This document shows positions 1 to 6,175 of a DNA stretch of 6,357 nt, in pieces (the stretch's first letter is position 1; each line of letters starts with the position of its first letter). Both the position numbers and the translations under genes were made by a program. The stretch is from Bacillota bacterium (GTDB taxonomy: Bacteria; Bacillota; Clostridia; DSM-8532): the NCBI GenBank assembly GCA_023446675.1, contig JAEXPO010000447.1, positions 1 to 6,357 on the forward strand, written 5' to 3'. Below the pieces are notes generated by a model, which worked only from the letters and a program-made list of their open reading frames with translations, was not told the origin of the DNA and did no database searches.

Positions 1-720
1 CAATAAGAGAAGGCTCACAAAGTTGCCTCCGCTTAGTTGTACATCTTCATCATTTTCCGGGTATGAATTGCTGCCGGTGGGCCGAGGCGCTGATGTAGCA
101 GCCGTAGGGGCAGGTGAGCTTGTTACGCCCCCAGAAGACGGAGAGCCTGAAGCTGACCAGGTGCCGCCCAACTGCTCCAGAAAAGCCCGGTATACCTTTT
201 GGGAGCCGCTGCTATAATCCTTGGCCGCAAAATCCGGCTCCAGATATTGCTGGAGAATTTCACCTATACGTCCGCTGGTAAGTGTTTTTTCAAGCCCCTT
301 GCCCTGTACGGTCCAATAATCGTCATCACCGATGGACAGGAGGATGAGCAGTCCGTTGTTTTTCTCAGCAGAGCCAATGCCCCAGGCATTGAATAAATCC
401 GCTGCATAATCGGAAATGGTTGTGTCGCCCACAAAATCCACCGTAACCAGAACGATTTGAGCTCCATCCTTTTCATACAGGGCTTTGCCGTTGGCAAGCA
501 TAACCTCTTCCTGTTCTCTATTTATAACATTTGCAAAATCATTAACATAGAATCCATCGGTTGGATCGGGAAGGGTTGGGGCGGCTGTAGCGGGAATGCT
601 TAAAGGCAATGAAAGAAGCAACGCTAAAAGGATCTTGACAAACAGCGCTTTTCCCCTGCCTGTCTTTCTTTTCTTATCCTGGGCCTGCCCATTATTCCAT
701 AAGGGTTGATTTAAGTTCAT
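1..720 (-). CDS. TPM-domain (YgcG-like) exported/membrane protein, 3' end outside window
   Basis: The frame is open from an ATG at 720 to the window edge (240 codons, no stop), so the C-terminus is missing. The start is well supported: GAGGTG sits 5 nt upstream. Visible parts are a basic N-terminus (KKRK near residue 17), a hydrophobic export segment at about 25-45 ending ATAAP, then a TPM domain at about 55-185. Family hallmarks are the FYVNDFANVI start, the AQIVLVTV strand, the WGIGSAEKNNGLLILLS core and the GKGLEKTL segment. A Ser/Pro/Ala/Thr linker (about 189-220) and an acidic patch follow. The last visible residues (NFVSLLLL) look like the start of a C-terminal membrane helix, as in YgcG-type proteins. 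TPM proteins are envelope proteins of unclear biochemical role, often found next to LemA, as here. The gene starts 38 bp after the lemA-like stop, so it is the third gene of the cluster. The family call is firm; the function is not. Confidence 0.88.
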   Translation of the reverse strand, partial: MNLNQPLWNNGQAQDKKRKTGRGKALFVKILLALLLSLPLSIPATAAPTLPDPTDGFYVNDFANVINREQEEVMLANGKALYEKDGAQIVLVTVDFVGDTTISDYAADLFNAWGIGSAEKNNGLLILLSIGDDDYWTVQGKGLEKTLTSGRIGEILQQYLEPDFAAKDYSSGSQKVYRAFLEQLGGTWSASGSPSSGGVTSSPAPTAATSAPRPTGSNSYPENDEDVQLSGGNFVSLLLL

Positions 721-758
721 GTAATCACCTCTTTTTCCAAAAATCCTGCTGTGCCAGC

Positions 759-1349
759 TTACGGCGTTTCCGGAGTTTCGCCGTTATTCTGTGAGACCGG
801 CTGTTCATAACGCTCCAGCGGCCGAATAAGGGTTGCGGTACTAATAAGATTTGTCGGAATATTTTTAATTATTGCGTTAAATTCATCCACCTTGCGGTTG
901 TAGCCGCTTCTTTCAATAATGAGAAGATGCGAGCGAATGTTTGTAAGTATTTCATCTCGGTATTCCTTATCCCGAAGGTTTAAAGGAAAGCTTTCCAAAT
1001 AGGTATAAAGCTCTTCTGCAGAGGTTATTAAGGCCTCTGCTGCCTGAAACTTTTTGCCTGGGGTTTTAACCGCACTGAGGATTTCCTTGTTTTCCAGGAC
1101 AGCAGTTAATTTGGAATCCGTTTTTTTCAGGTATCGTCCGGCAACTACCGTTAAATTGTAGCTGTTAGTCATAATTTGCTCAAGATCATATTGGATTCCC
1201 ATTCCATCGTTATCCTCGCCAATGTAAAAGATGGCTTCCACATCAGCCTTCAGCCGGCTAAGGGATGAATGGGCGCTTAACAGCGTTGAGACAATCAGGG
1301 CAATCAGAGTAATTAGCCATGCATTTTTACGTTTTTTTAACCATCTCAT
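759..1349 (-). CDS. LemA family membrane protein
   Basis: A 196-residue protein if translation starts at 1349. One membrane helix (about 10-26, WLITLIALIVSTLLSA) follows a basic stretch (KKRK), and an all-alpha soluble domain follows that. LemA signatures are visible: NLTVVAGRYLKK...LTAVLENKEILSA matches the first LemA helix pair. The C-terminal YNRKVDEFNAIIKNIPTNLIS (about 150-170) matches the family's YN-V-YN-I-FP-N-I pattern, although the second Tyr is Phe here and the usual Phe before Pro is Ile. The tail (PVSQNNGETPETP) is polar. A longer reading from an ATG at 1400 is possible and would leave only 6 bp to the xpaC-like stop, but it lacks a close ribosome site; GGGAGGG sits 8 nt before 1349. 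LemA proteins are widespread, often pair with TPM proteins and have no firmly established biochemical activity. The family call is confident. Confidence 0.82.
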   Translation of the reverse strand: MRWLKKRKNAWLITLIALIVSTLLSAHSSLSRLKADVEAIFYIGEDNDGMGIQYDLEQIMTNSYNLTVVAGRYLKKTDSKLTAVLENKEILSAVKTPGKKFQAAEALITSAEELYTYLESFPLNLRDKEYRDEILTNIRSHLLIIERSGYNRKVDEFNAIIKNIPTNLISTATLIRPLERYEQPVSQNNGETPETP

Positions 1350-1357
1350 GAGCATTA

Positions 1358-1364
1358 CCCTCCC
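1358..1364 (-). promoter_or_regulatory. Ribosome binding site that decides the lemA-like start
   Basis: GGGAGGG on the minus strand lies 8 nt before the ATG at 1349. It lies inside the longer in-frame reading from 1400, and it is too close (2 nt) to the ATG at 1355 to serve that codon well. This favours 1349. Confidence 0.6.
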
Positions 1365-1406
1365 TTTCCGTTTAATTCTATGAAATAAACCCGGCAGCAT
1401 ACTAAT

Positions 1407-2060
1407 CTAGGATGTTGTTCTGCTCCTGTCCTCGTTCTTTATAATTTTATCAAGCACATCCACATCCAGGGTAATACCCATTGCCCGTTGGGAGTGGAGC
1501 TCCTCCAGAACCTTTTTAAAGGCGTGGGTTATTGTTCCGGCAACACCTTCAATTTTTCCCATAGCCCCACGGGTACTCTCACCCTTTATAGGCTCCCTGG
1601 CGAATTCATCATAGGTTTTTATGAGCTTTAAGGTGGTTGGCAGGTAGTAATCGGTAAATTGCCTTATGTGACGGAGATTATCCGGATTTTTGCGAATAAA
1701 CGCAAAAATTTCATGACCAATGGCAACCCATTCTGAGACACCACTTCTCATTTCCTCTTTTGGGAGCCCCTTACCCAGCTCATTAAGCTCGCGAAGTGCT
1801 GCAAACCCATCGTTGAGAGCTTCATCCAGATTACGGTCACCGGTGTTTGCCGGTTCTTCCTTCACCTCTACTAAAACGGTTTTTGCCGGGAAAACAAGGC
1901 TGAAAAGGAAATAGGCTGCTGCCGATAAGCCGATTGCCACTATAAAATCCAGCCACCGGTACATGGGAAGAAAAAATGTGCATAAGACCCAAACACCGCC
2001 TATGGCATAGACTGGGATAGCCGAAGGCACTTTTATCTGTTTTAAGTTTATCCCATTCAA
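1407..2060 (-). CDS. XpaC-like membrane protein (5-bromo-4-chloroindolyl phosphate hydrolysis family)
   Basis: A 217-residue protein starting at a TTG (2060). Two closely spaced hydrophobic segments at about 14-31 and 37-58 form a membrane hairpin, followed by a helical cytoplasmic-type domain. The diagnostic XpaC segment is the helix containing IRQFTDYYLPTTLKLI (about 132-147), followed by a Tyr-rich/acidic stretch and a long C-terminal helix. The family is named after a Bacillus subtilis phenotype on the chromogenic substrate X-phos; its direct activity is not established. In many Firmicutes xpaC precedes telA (toxic-anion resistance family). Here the next genes are LemA and TPM instead. 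It is the first gene of the minus-strand cluster, with a promoter-like sequence about 75 bp upstream of the start. A GTG at 2069 is a three-codon-longer alternative but overlaps the ribosome site. Confidence 0.82.
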   Translation of the reverse strand: MNGINLKQIKVPSAIPVYAIGGVWVLCTFFLPMYRWLDFIVAIGLSAAAYFLFSLVFPAKTVLVEVKEEPANTGDRNLDEALNDGFAALRELNELGKGLPKEEMRSGVSEWVAIGHEIFAFIRKNPDNLRHIRQFTDYYLPTTLKLIKTYDEFAREPIKGESTRGAMGKIEGVAGTITHAFKKVLEELHSQRAMGITLDVDVLDKIIKNEDRSRTTS

Positions 2061-2068
2061 TGAGTCCA

Positions 2069-2075
2069 CTCCTTT
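2069..2075 (-). promoter_or_regulatory. Ribosome binding site that decides a TTG start for the xpaC-like gene
   Basis: AAAGGAG on the minus strand ends 8 nt before TTG (2060). The in-frame GTG at 2069 shares its first base with this motif, so it cannot be served by it at normal spacing. No in-frame ATG lies near. TTG is therefore the likely initiator. Confidence 0.65.
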
Positions 2076-2135
2076 ACGATTTTCTTTAAGGAAGTATTTA
2101 GGCTTTATACATAGGCCAATTTTCCTATCTTTCTC

Positions 2136-2164
2136 ATTTTATAATGTATTTTATCCAGCGGCAA
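2136..2164 (-). promoter_or_regulatory. Probable sigma-A promoter of the xpaC-lemA-TPM cluster
   Basis: On the minus strand, TTGCCG (2164-2159) is followed by a 17-nt spacer and TAAAAT (2141-2136). The -10 matches the consensus at 5 of 6 positions and the -35 at 4 of 6. It lies between the lysR stop (2207) and the cluster, giving a 5' leader of about 70 nt. No strong terminator is seen after lysR; only a weak AGCCCT/AGGGCT dyad at 2171-2199 without a T-run is present, so some readthrough from lysR is possible. Confidence 0.42.
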
Positions 2165-2206
2165 GAGTTGAGCCCTCCCATAATAGAGTTTTTAGGGCTT
2201 ATAGGG

Positions 2207-3100
2207 TTATATATCCGATATTTCCCGATTCTCCAGATTGCGGATAAGCACCCTGGCTGCCGGAGACAGAAAATCATTTTTAAGCCATGCGGCCCCGATG
2301 TGCCGGACAGGTATTTTTTCTATAGGCTTGATTTCATATAATGCACCGTTTTCAAGGTCATCCTCAACAAAATTCCGGATGACGCAGGCTATACCAAAAT
2401 CAAATTTGGCAAAATGGATGAGCAGATCCATATTACCAAGCTCAAAGGCTGGCGCCGCCGTACAGTCATTGCTCTTAAAATACTCATCAATAAATGTCCT
2501 GGAATTGCTTTGATGCTCCAAAAGCAGAAGAGGATGATTAAGTATGAAATTCAGGGGCTGGTGGGTTATGGCCAGATGCCTGTATTTGTAGCCCGTTACA
2601 AAGCAGTCCTGAACCGGCATGATGGTATGAAAGTGAATCTGTTCGTCCTCATAGGGCAGATTAATGATTCCAAAATCAATTTTTCCCGCCTTGATAAGAC
2701 TGATAATCCCGGGCGTGGTGGGACAGACTACATGTATTTTAATGGAGGGATACAATACATTAAACATTTTTAGGTATGGAATAAGATAATGCTTGCAAAG
2801 TGTATCGCTGACACCAATTTTTACATCGCCTGTCAGCAGGTTTTTCATATCCTCCAGCTTTTTTTCACCCAGCGCAAGTGCATTGAAAGCCTGTTCCACA
2901 TATTGGTACAATACTTCTCCTTCGGGAGTCAGCCCAACTCCTTTGGAGGTTCTGAAAAACAAACGGCAGTTTAAGGCGTCCTCAAGCTGCTTAATGGCGC
3001 GGCTGACGGCAGGCTGGGTGATGTAAAGGTATTCGGAAGCTTTTGAAATACTGCCGTGCTGAGCTGTATGGTAAAAGGCTTTATAAAGTTCTAACTGCAT
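2207..3100 (-). CDS. LysR-type transcriptional regulator
   Basis: A 297-residue protein, the usual LysR length. The N-terminal winged helix-turn-helix covers about residues 1-60, with the recognition region SISKASEYLYITQPAVSRAI at 17-36 and the typical RLFFRTSKGVGLTPEG wing at about 46-61. A linker helix follows, then a two-lobed effector-binding domain from about 91 to 290 (GDVKIGVSDTLCKHYLIPYL at its start; DFGIINLP, LLLLEHQSNSRTFIDEYF and FGIACVIRNFVEDDL further on). GAGG sits 7 nt before the ATG. The gene diverges from gap, and the 122-bp spacer carries a dyad next to the gap promoter, the classic arrangement in which a LysR protein controls its divergent neighbour and itself. The effector cannot be read from the sequence. 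Control of gap is inference from position. Confidence 0.92.
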   Translation of the reverse strand: MQLELYKAFYHTAQHGSISKASEYLYITQPAVSRAIKQLEDALNCRLFFRTSKGVGLTPEGEVLYQYVEQAFNALALGEKKLEDMKNLLTGDVKIGVSDTLCKHYLIPYLKMFNVLYPSIKIHVVCPTTPGIISLIKAGKIDFGIINLPYEDEQIHFHTIMPVQDCFVTGYKYRHLAITHQPLNFILNHPLLLLEHQSNSRTFIDEYFKSNDCTAAPAFELGNMDLLIHFAKFDFGIACVIRNFVEDDLENGALYEIKPIEKIPVRHIGAAWLKNDFLSPAARVLIRNLENREISDI

Positions 3101-3125
3101 AGCTATGCCTCACGCTTATATTAAT

Positions 3126-3151
3126 TATAATGAATATGCATTTCACTTATA
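3126..3151. promoter_or_regulatory. Candidate LysR operator dyad in the lysR-gap spacer
   Basis: TATAA and TTATA flank a 15-bp core, TGAA-N7-TTCA (3131-3145), centred near an ATGCAT palindrome. The arm-N7-arm layout is like that of LysR boxes, although the arms are not the T-N11-A consensus. It overlaps the probable gap -35 element. The spacer also holds two copies of the perfect palindrome ATTATAAT (3124-3131 and 3163-3170), 39 bp apart; both can double as -10 elements, so part of the symmetry may only reflect AT-rich promoter sequence. Confidence 0.35.
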
Positions 3152-3170
3152 TCTCAACTCTTATTATAAT
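3142..3170 (+). promoter_or_regulatory. Probable sigma-A promoter of gap
   Basis: TTCACT (3142-3147), a 17-nt spacer and a perfect TATAAT (3165-3170). The -35 is weak (4 of 6), which suits a promoter helped by an activator. Transcription would begin near 3177, leaving a leader of about 45 nt with a strong AAGGAGG ribosome site at 3208-3214, 8 nt before the gap start. Confidence 0.5.
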
Positions 3171-3222
3171 CATAATGTAATCAAAATCAAGGAAACAATA
3201 AAAACTTAAGGAGGTTTTTATT

Positions 3223-4236
3223 ATGAAAACAAAAATAGGTATTAATGGATTTGGACGTATCGGACGTCATGTCTTCAAGGTGATTACGGACAAGTACTCC
3301 GACAGGCTGGAAATTGTGGCGGTAAACGATTTGACAAATGCGGCGACCCTGGCCCACCTCCTCAAATATGATTCGTTATACGGCAAATTCAACGGTCATG
3401 TTGAAGCCGCGGAGGGGGCTCTGGTGGTTAATGGCAACACGGTTCGGATCCTTTCCGAACGGGATCCCGGGAATATAAACTGGGAAGCTCTGGGAGTGGA
3501 AATTGTGCTTGAATGCACAGGACTGTTTACAAAAAGAGAAAAGGCTGAAACCCATATTACAAAGGGCGGTGCCCGGAAGGTGATTATCTCCGCCCCTGCA
3601 ACGGGCGAGGATATTACCCTTGTTTTGGGCGTTAATGAGAAGCAGTATGATCCTAAGAAGCATCATGTTCTTTCCAATGCCTCCTGCACCACCAATTGCC
3701 TTGCTCCTGTGGCCAAGGTTCTTCATGAGCAGTTTACAATTAAAAAGGGCCTTATGACAACGGTTCATTCCTATACCAATGATCAGAACATTCTGGATCT
3801 GCCCCATGGTGATTTGAGACGGGCCAGAGCGGCGGCCCTGTCCATTATCCCCACAAAAACCGGCGCCGCCAAAGCCATCAGCCTTGTTTTGCCCGAGCTT
3901 TCCGGCAAGCTCAACGGCTTTTCCCTGAGGGTTCCCACCCCTACGGTTTCCATCGTGGATTTGGTGGCTGAAACGGAAAAGCCTGTGACAAAGGAGGAGG
4001 TTAACAACGCCTTAAAGACCGCCTCTGAAACCTATCTCAAAGGCTATCTGACTTATTCCGAGGAACCGCTGGTTTCCGCGGACTATAAGGGTGATCCCGC
4101 CTCCTCCATTGTTGATGCTCTTTCAACCATGGTTATTGAGGACAATATGGTTAAGGTGCTTGCATGGTACGATAACGAGTGGGGCTATTCCAACCGCTGT
4201 GCCGATTTGGCAGCCTATGTGGCTGAAAGGCTTTAA
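3223..4236 (+). CDS. gap: Glyceraldehyde-3-phosphate dehydrogenase, NAD-type (GapA-like)
   Basis: A 337-residue cytoplasmic glycolytic enzyme of normal family length that oxidises and phosphorylates glyceraldehyde 3-phosphate to 1,3-bisphosphoglycerate with reduction of NAD. The Rossmann motif GFGRIGR is at 9-15, with an Asp after the second strand (VNDL, Asp36). The active-site block SNASCTTNC places the catalytic cysteine at 155. The partner histidine is 182 ([10 protein letters not shown]), followed by [15 protein letters not shown]; the Leu-Pro pair there is typical of NAD-preferring GapA rather than the NADP-using GapB type. The C-terminal signature [11 protein letters not shown] is intact. 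It stands alone: no pgk, tpi or cggR is adjacent, unlike the usual glycolytic operon in Firmicutes. It diverges from a LysR regulator. Family identity is very secure; cofactor preference is inferred from the motif. Confidence 0.97.
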   Translation: MKTKIGINGFGRIGRHVFKVITDKYSDRLEIVAVNDLTNAATLAHLLKYDSLYGKFNGHVEAAEGALVVNGNTVRILSERDPGNINWEALGVEIVLECTGLFTKREKAETHITKGGARKVIISAPATGEDITLVLGVNEKQYDPKKHHVLSNASCTTNCLAPVAKVLHEQFTIKKGLMTTVHSYTNDQNILDLPHGDLRRARAAALSIIPTKTGAAKAISLVLPELSGKLNGFSLRVPTPTVSIVDLVAETEKPVTKEEVNNALKTASETYLKGYLTYSEEPLVSADYKGDPASSIVDALSTMVIEDNMVKVLAWYDNEWGYSNRCADLAAYVAERL

Positions 4237-4324
4237 CCTGGCAGCCATTTGACCCTTTCCGTATTTCAATGCGCTTTTGCCAGTTGATTTAGACAGGGCC
4301 TCAACGGTATCTCTAATGTACCTC

Positions 4325-4356
4325 CACCCGCCTCCTTCAGGGGCGGGTGTTTCTGT
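4325..4356 (+). terminator. GC-rich hairpin, probable gap terminator
   Basis: CACCCGCC (4325-4332) pairs perfectly with GGCGGGTG (4342-4349) around a 9-nt loop that can close further (CC/GG). TTTCTGT follows, a short imperfect T-run on the plus strand. It lies 88 bp after the gap stop. The minus-strand side has no T-run, so it is a poor terminator for lysS. The right arm is part of the first unit of the tandem repeat; the later units carry GGCGGATG and could compete for the same left arm with one mismatch. Confidence 0.6.
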
Positions 4357-4446
4357 CGGTTCCTTCAGGGGGCGGATGATTCTGTCGTTTCCTTCAGGGG
4401 GCGGATGTTTCTGTCGGTTCCTTCAGGGGCGGATGTTTCTGTCGGT
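4333..4446. repeat. Tandem repeat, four copies of a 28/29-bp unit
   Basis: Units at 4333-4360 (28 bp), 4361-4389 (29), 4390-4418 (29) and 4419-4446 (28). Each begins TCCTTCAGGGG and ends TTCTGTCGGT or a close variant (unit 2 ends TGTCGTT). Length differences come from one extra G in the G-run, and a further A/G change separates unit 1 (GGCGGGTG) from the others (GGCGGATG). A stub, TCCGCTC, follows at 4447. Units 2 to 4 overlap the 3' end of lysS and are translated on the minus strand. The unit contains a terminator-like right arm plus T-run, which suggests tandem duplication of part of the gap terminator. Confidence 0.9.
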
Positions 4447-5900
4447 TCCGCTCTTAAAAGGGGAAACAGCACACAATCCCTTATATTCTCACTGCTTGTC
4501 AGCACCTGTACCAGCCGCTCGATTCCCATACCCCACCCGGAAACGGGAGGCATTCCGTATTCCATAGCTGTAAGATAATCCTCGTCCTGCACCATCGCCT
4601 CCCCATCGCCTTTTGCGTGATATTGAGCCTGCTTTTCCAGGCGCTTTCTTTGTTCTATGGGATTTGTCAGCTCCGAATAGGCATTGATGATCTCAGCACC
4701 GTTTATAACAAGCTGGAACCGATCCGTTATTTCAGGGTTTTCATCATTCGCTCTGGCCAGAGGCGACAATTCGATAGGATGTGCGGTAAGAAAAACAGGT
4801 GTGGTAATTCCGGGACGGCTTACCCGCTTATACAAAAGGTCAATAAAATTTCCGGGGCTAAGGCTTTCCGGATTATCATGCCCTAGAACAATGCCCTTTT
4901 CCCGTATTGCGGCAAGCAGGGCTCCGCTTTCCTTCAGCTTGTCGATGTCCAGCCCCGTATCCTTGAGAAGCAGCTCCCTAAAGGTTACCACAGGCCAATC
5001 CTGGGCAAAATCTATTTCCTGGCCTCCGAAGGTTAATACCGTGGTTCCCATAACCTCCTTCAGGGCATGGAGAACCATTTTTCTTGTAAAATCCATATTA
5101 TCCTTGTAATTCCAGAATGCGGCATAGCATTCCAGCATGGTAAAGTCCTGCAAATGGGTTTGACTGATGCCTTCGTTCCGAAAACACCGGGCAAATTCAA
5201 AAACCTTTGTGAAGCCGCCCACAATCAGCCTTTTTAAATAGGTTTCGGGTGCTATTCTCAAATAGACCTCCCTGTTCAAAGCTTCATGATGAGCTATGAA
5301 CGGCCTGGCAAGAGCACCGGAGGGCTTTGGCTGGAGCACGGGTGTTTCAGCTTCCACAAATCCCTCATCCTCAAGAAATCTCCGGAGGGCCTTAATCATT
5401 GCGGACTTAAACAAGAAGCGCTCCCGCGTTTGGGAGGACATGATTAGATCCAGATACCTTTGACGGTAGCAGCTTTCGATATCGCTTAAACCGTGCCACT
5501 TTTCAGGCAATACCTTGAGGCACTTTCCAAGAGGGATAAACGCTTCAATCCTTAAGGTCTTTTCACCTGTTTTTGTAGTGAAAAGGGTTCCCTCCGCCCC
5601 AATAAAGTCACCAATGTCAAACAAGGCATGAAAGAATTCATACTTTTCCTTCCCTAACACATCCTCCTTAAGGGCCAGCTGAAAACGGGCGTTGATATTA
5701 CTTACAGCAATAAAGGTGAGCTTGCCCAGCTTGCGCCACGCCACAATTCTCCCTGCCACACGCACACCGGAAACAGTGTCCTCCAGAAGCCTGGCCTCAT
5801 CAAGGTTATGGGTGATTTCAAACCTTTCCGGATAGGGGTTTGTCAGAAGAGAAAGGGCTGTCAGTCTTTCTCTTCGAACCTGCTCTTGCTCTGAGCTCAT
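4365..5900 (-). CDS. lysS: Lysyl-tRNA synthetase, class II
   Basis: A 511-residue cytoplasmic enzyme that charges tRNA-Lys with lysine using ATP. An N-terminal OB-fold anticodon domain spans about 45-135. The catalytic domain has motif 1 around GFVEAETPVLQPKPSGALARPF (180-201, given here as landmarks), motif 2 at FEFARCFRNEG (234-244) and motif 3 at GWGMGIERL (455-463). RIAPETYLKRL, INGAEIINAYSEL and the EDYLTAMEYGMPP block are typical of LysRS. Oddities are HLQDFTM where most bacterial LysRS have HNPEFTM, and Glu461 where the motif usually reads GIDR. The conserved core ends at LFPLLR (483); the next ~28 residues are an extension mostly encoded by the tandem repeat. An ATG at 5909 (three codons longer) is an equal alternative: AAGGA precedes it by 5 nt, while AAAGGA precedes 5900 by 9 nt. 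Open frame continues upstream through the terminator but is not believed. Confidence 0.93.
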   Translation of the reverse strand: MSSEQEQVRRERLTALSLLTNPYPERFEITHNLDEARLLEDTVSGVRVAGRIVAWRKLGKLTFIAVSNINARFQLALKEDVLGKEKYEFFHALFDIGDFIGAEGTLFTTKTGEKTLRIEAFIPLGKCLKVLPEKWHGLSDIESCYRQRYLDLIMSSQTRERFLFKSAMIKALRRFLEDEGFVEAETPVLQPKPSGALARPFIAHHEALNREVYLRIAPETYLKRLIVGGFTKVFEFARCFRNEGISQTHLQDFTMLECYAAFWNYKDNMDFTRKMVLHALKEVMGTTVLTFGGQEIDFAQDWPVVTFRELLLKDTGLDIDKLKESGALLAAIREKGIVLGHDNPESLSPGNFIDLLYKRVSRPGITTPVFLTAHPIELSPLARANDENPEITDRFQLVINGAEIINAYSELTNPIEQRKRLEKQAQYHAKGDGEAMVQDEDYLTAMEYGMPPVSGWGMGIERLVQVLTSSENIRDCVLFPLLRAEPTETSAPEGTDRNIRPLKETTESSAP

Positions 5901-6169
5901 AAAATTCATTCCTTTCCTTATTTTAAAATGATACAAATAGAGAGCCGTCAAGCGCTCCTCTTTGTACGGATTCGCTTGCGCGAAGGCATACGCAAAAAAG
6001 AGCCATGGGGGTGTTTGCACCCACATGGCTCTTTACAGATTAACCACCACAGGCACAAACGCGAATAGCGCTCATGCCTATGGAAAAATTCCTAGACTTG
6101 AACGCTGTGCCTGTTACGTTTAAACTGAGCGGTTACACAATAACGCATGATACGACTCCCTGCTTTATT
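5901..6169 (-). ncRNA. Structured lysS leader (possible attenuator) or separate small RNA
   Basis: A non-coding stretch between a promoter-like sequence and lysS. On the minus strand TAACCGCT (6135-6128) pairs with GGTGGTTA (6048-6041, with G-U pairs). Directly inside, ACAGGCACA (6114-6106) pairs perfectly with TGTGCCTGT (6057-6049), leaving a one-sided 13-nt bulge. A small CTA-GGAA/TTCC-TAG hairpin caps part of the interior. A strong intrinsic terminator follows 6 nt later (5994-6034). After the terminator comes a TTCGC-GCAA-GCGAA hairpin (5984-5971), then the lysS ribosome site. No convincing promoter lies between terminator and lysS: TTGACG at 5951-5946 has no well-spaced -10 and would start transcription inside the ribosome site. 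That favours a leader whose terminator is conditional. I found neither a T-box sequence (GGTGGNACCGCG) nor lysine-riboswitch landmarks. A stand-alone RNA of about 175 nt (6169-5994), 6S-like in size only, remains possible. Confidence 0.45.
5994..6034 (-). terminator. Strong intrinsic terminator upstream of lysS
   Basis: AAAGAGCCATG pairs with CATGGCTCTTT (11 bp, perfect), then one U/C mismatch, then GGGTG/CACCC (5 bp) closed by a CAAA tetraloop. Six Ts follow on the minus strand (5999-5994). It is the best terminator in the window and points toward lysS, which starts about 95 bp further on. It could be a leader attenuator or the end of a small RNA gene. Confidence 0.9.
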
Positions 6170-6175
6170 TGTACC

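Noticed and set aside
264..497. Minus-strand 77-codon frame inside the TPM gene
   Set aside because: It is a different frame of the TPM-domain gene, which has the correct domain sequence and ribosome site.
2171..2199. AGCCCT/AGGGCT dyad after lysR as a terminator
   Set aside because: Only six base pairs with a long loop and no following T-run on the minus strand.
3376..4007. Minus-strand open frames opposite gap
   Set aside because: They are shadows of the highly conserved gap coding sequence, without recognisable domains or ribosome sites.
4277..4567. Plus-strand open frame of 96 codons
   Set aside because: It crosses the terminator and tandem repeats and runs antisense to lysS; it has no ribosome site and a composition dictated by the repeat.
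5920..5951. Separate lysS promoter starting with TTGACG
   Set aside because: The -35 is good, but the only -10-like sequences (TTTAAA at 18 nt, TAAAAT at 20 nt) are badly matched or badly spaced and would start the mRNA inside the ribosome site.
5901..6026. N-terminal extension of lysS to an ATG at 6026
   Set aside because: The extra 42 residues are a translation of the terminator and hairpins. Good ribosome sites immediately precede the ATGs at 5909 and 5900.
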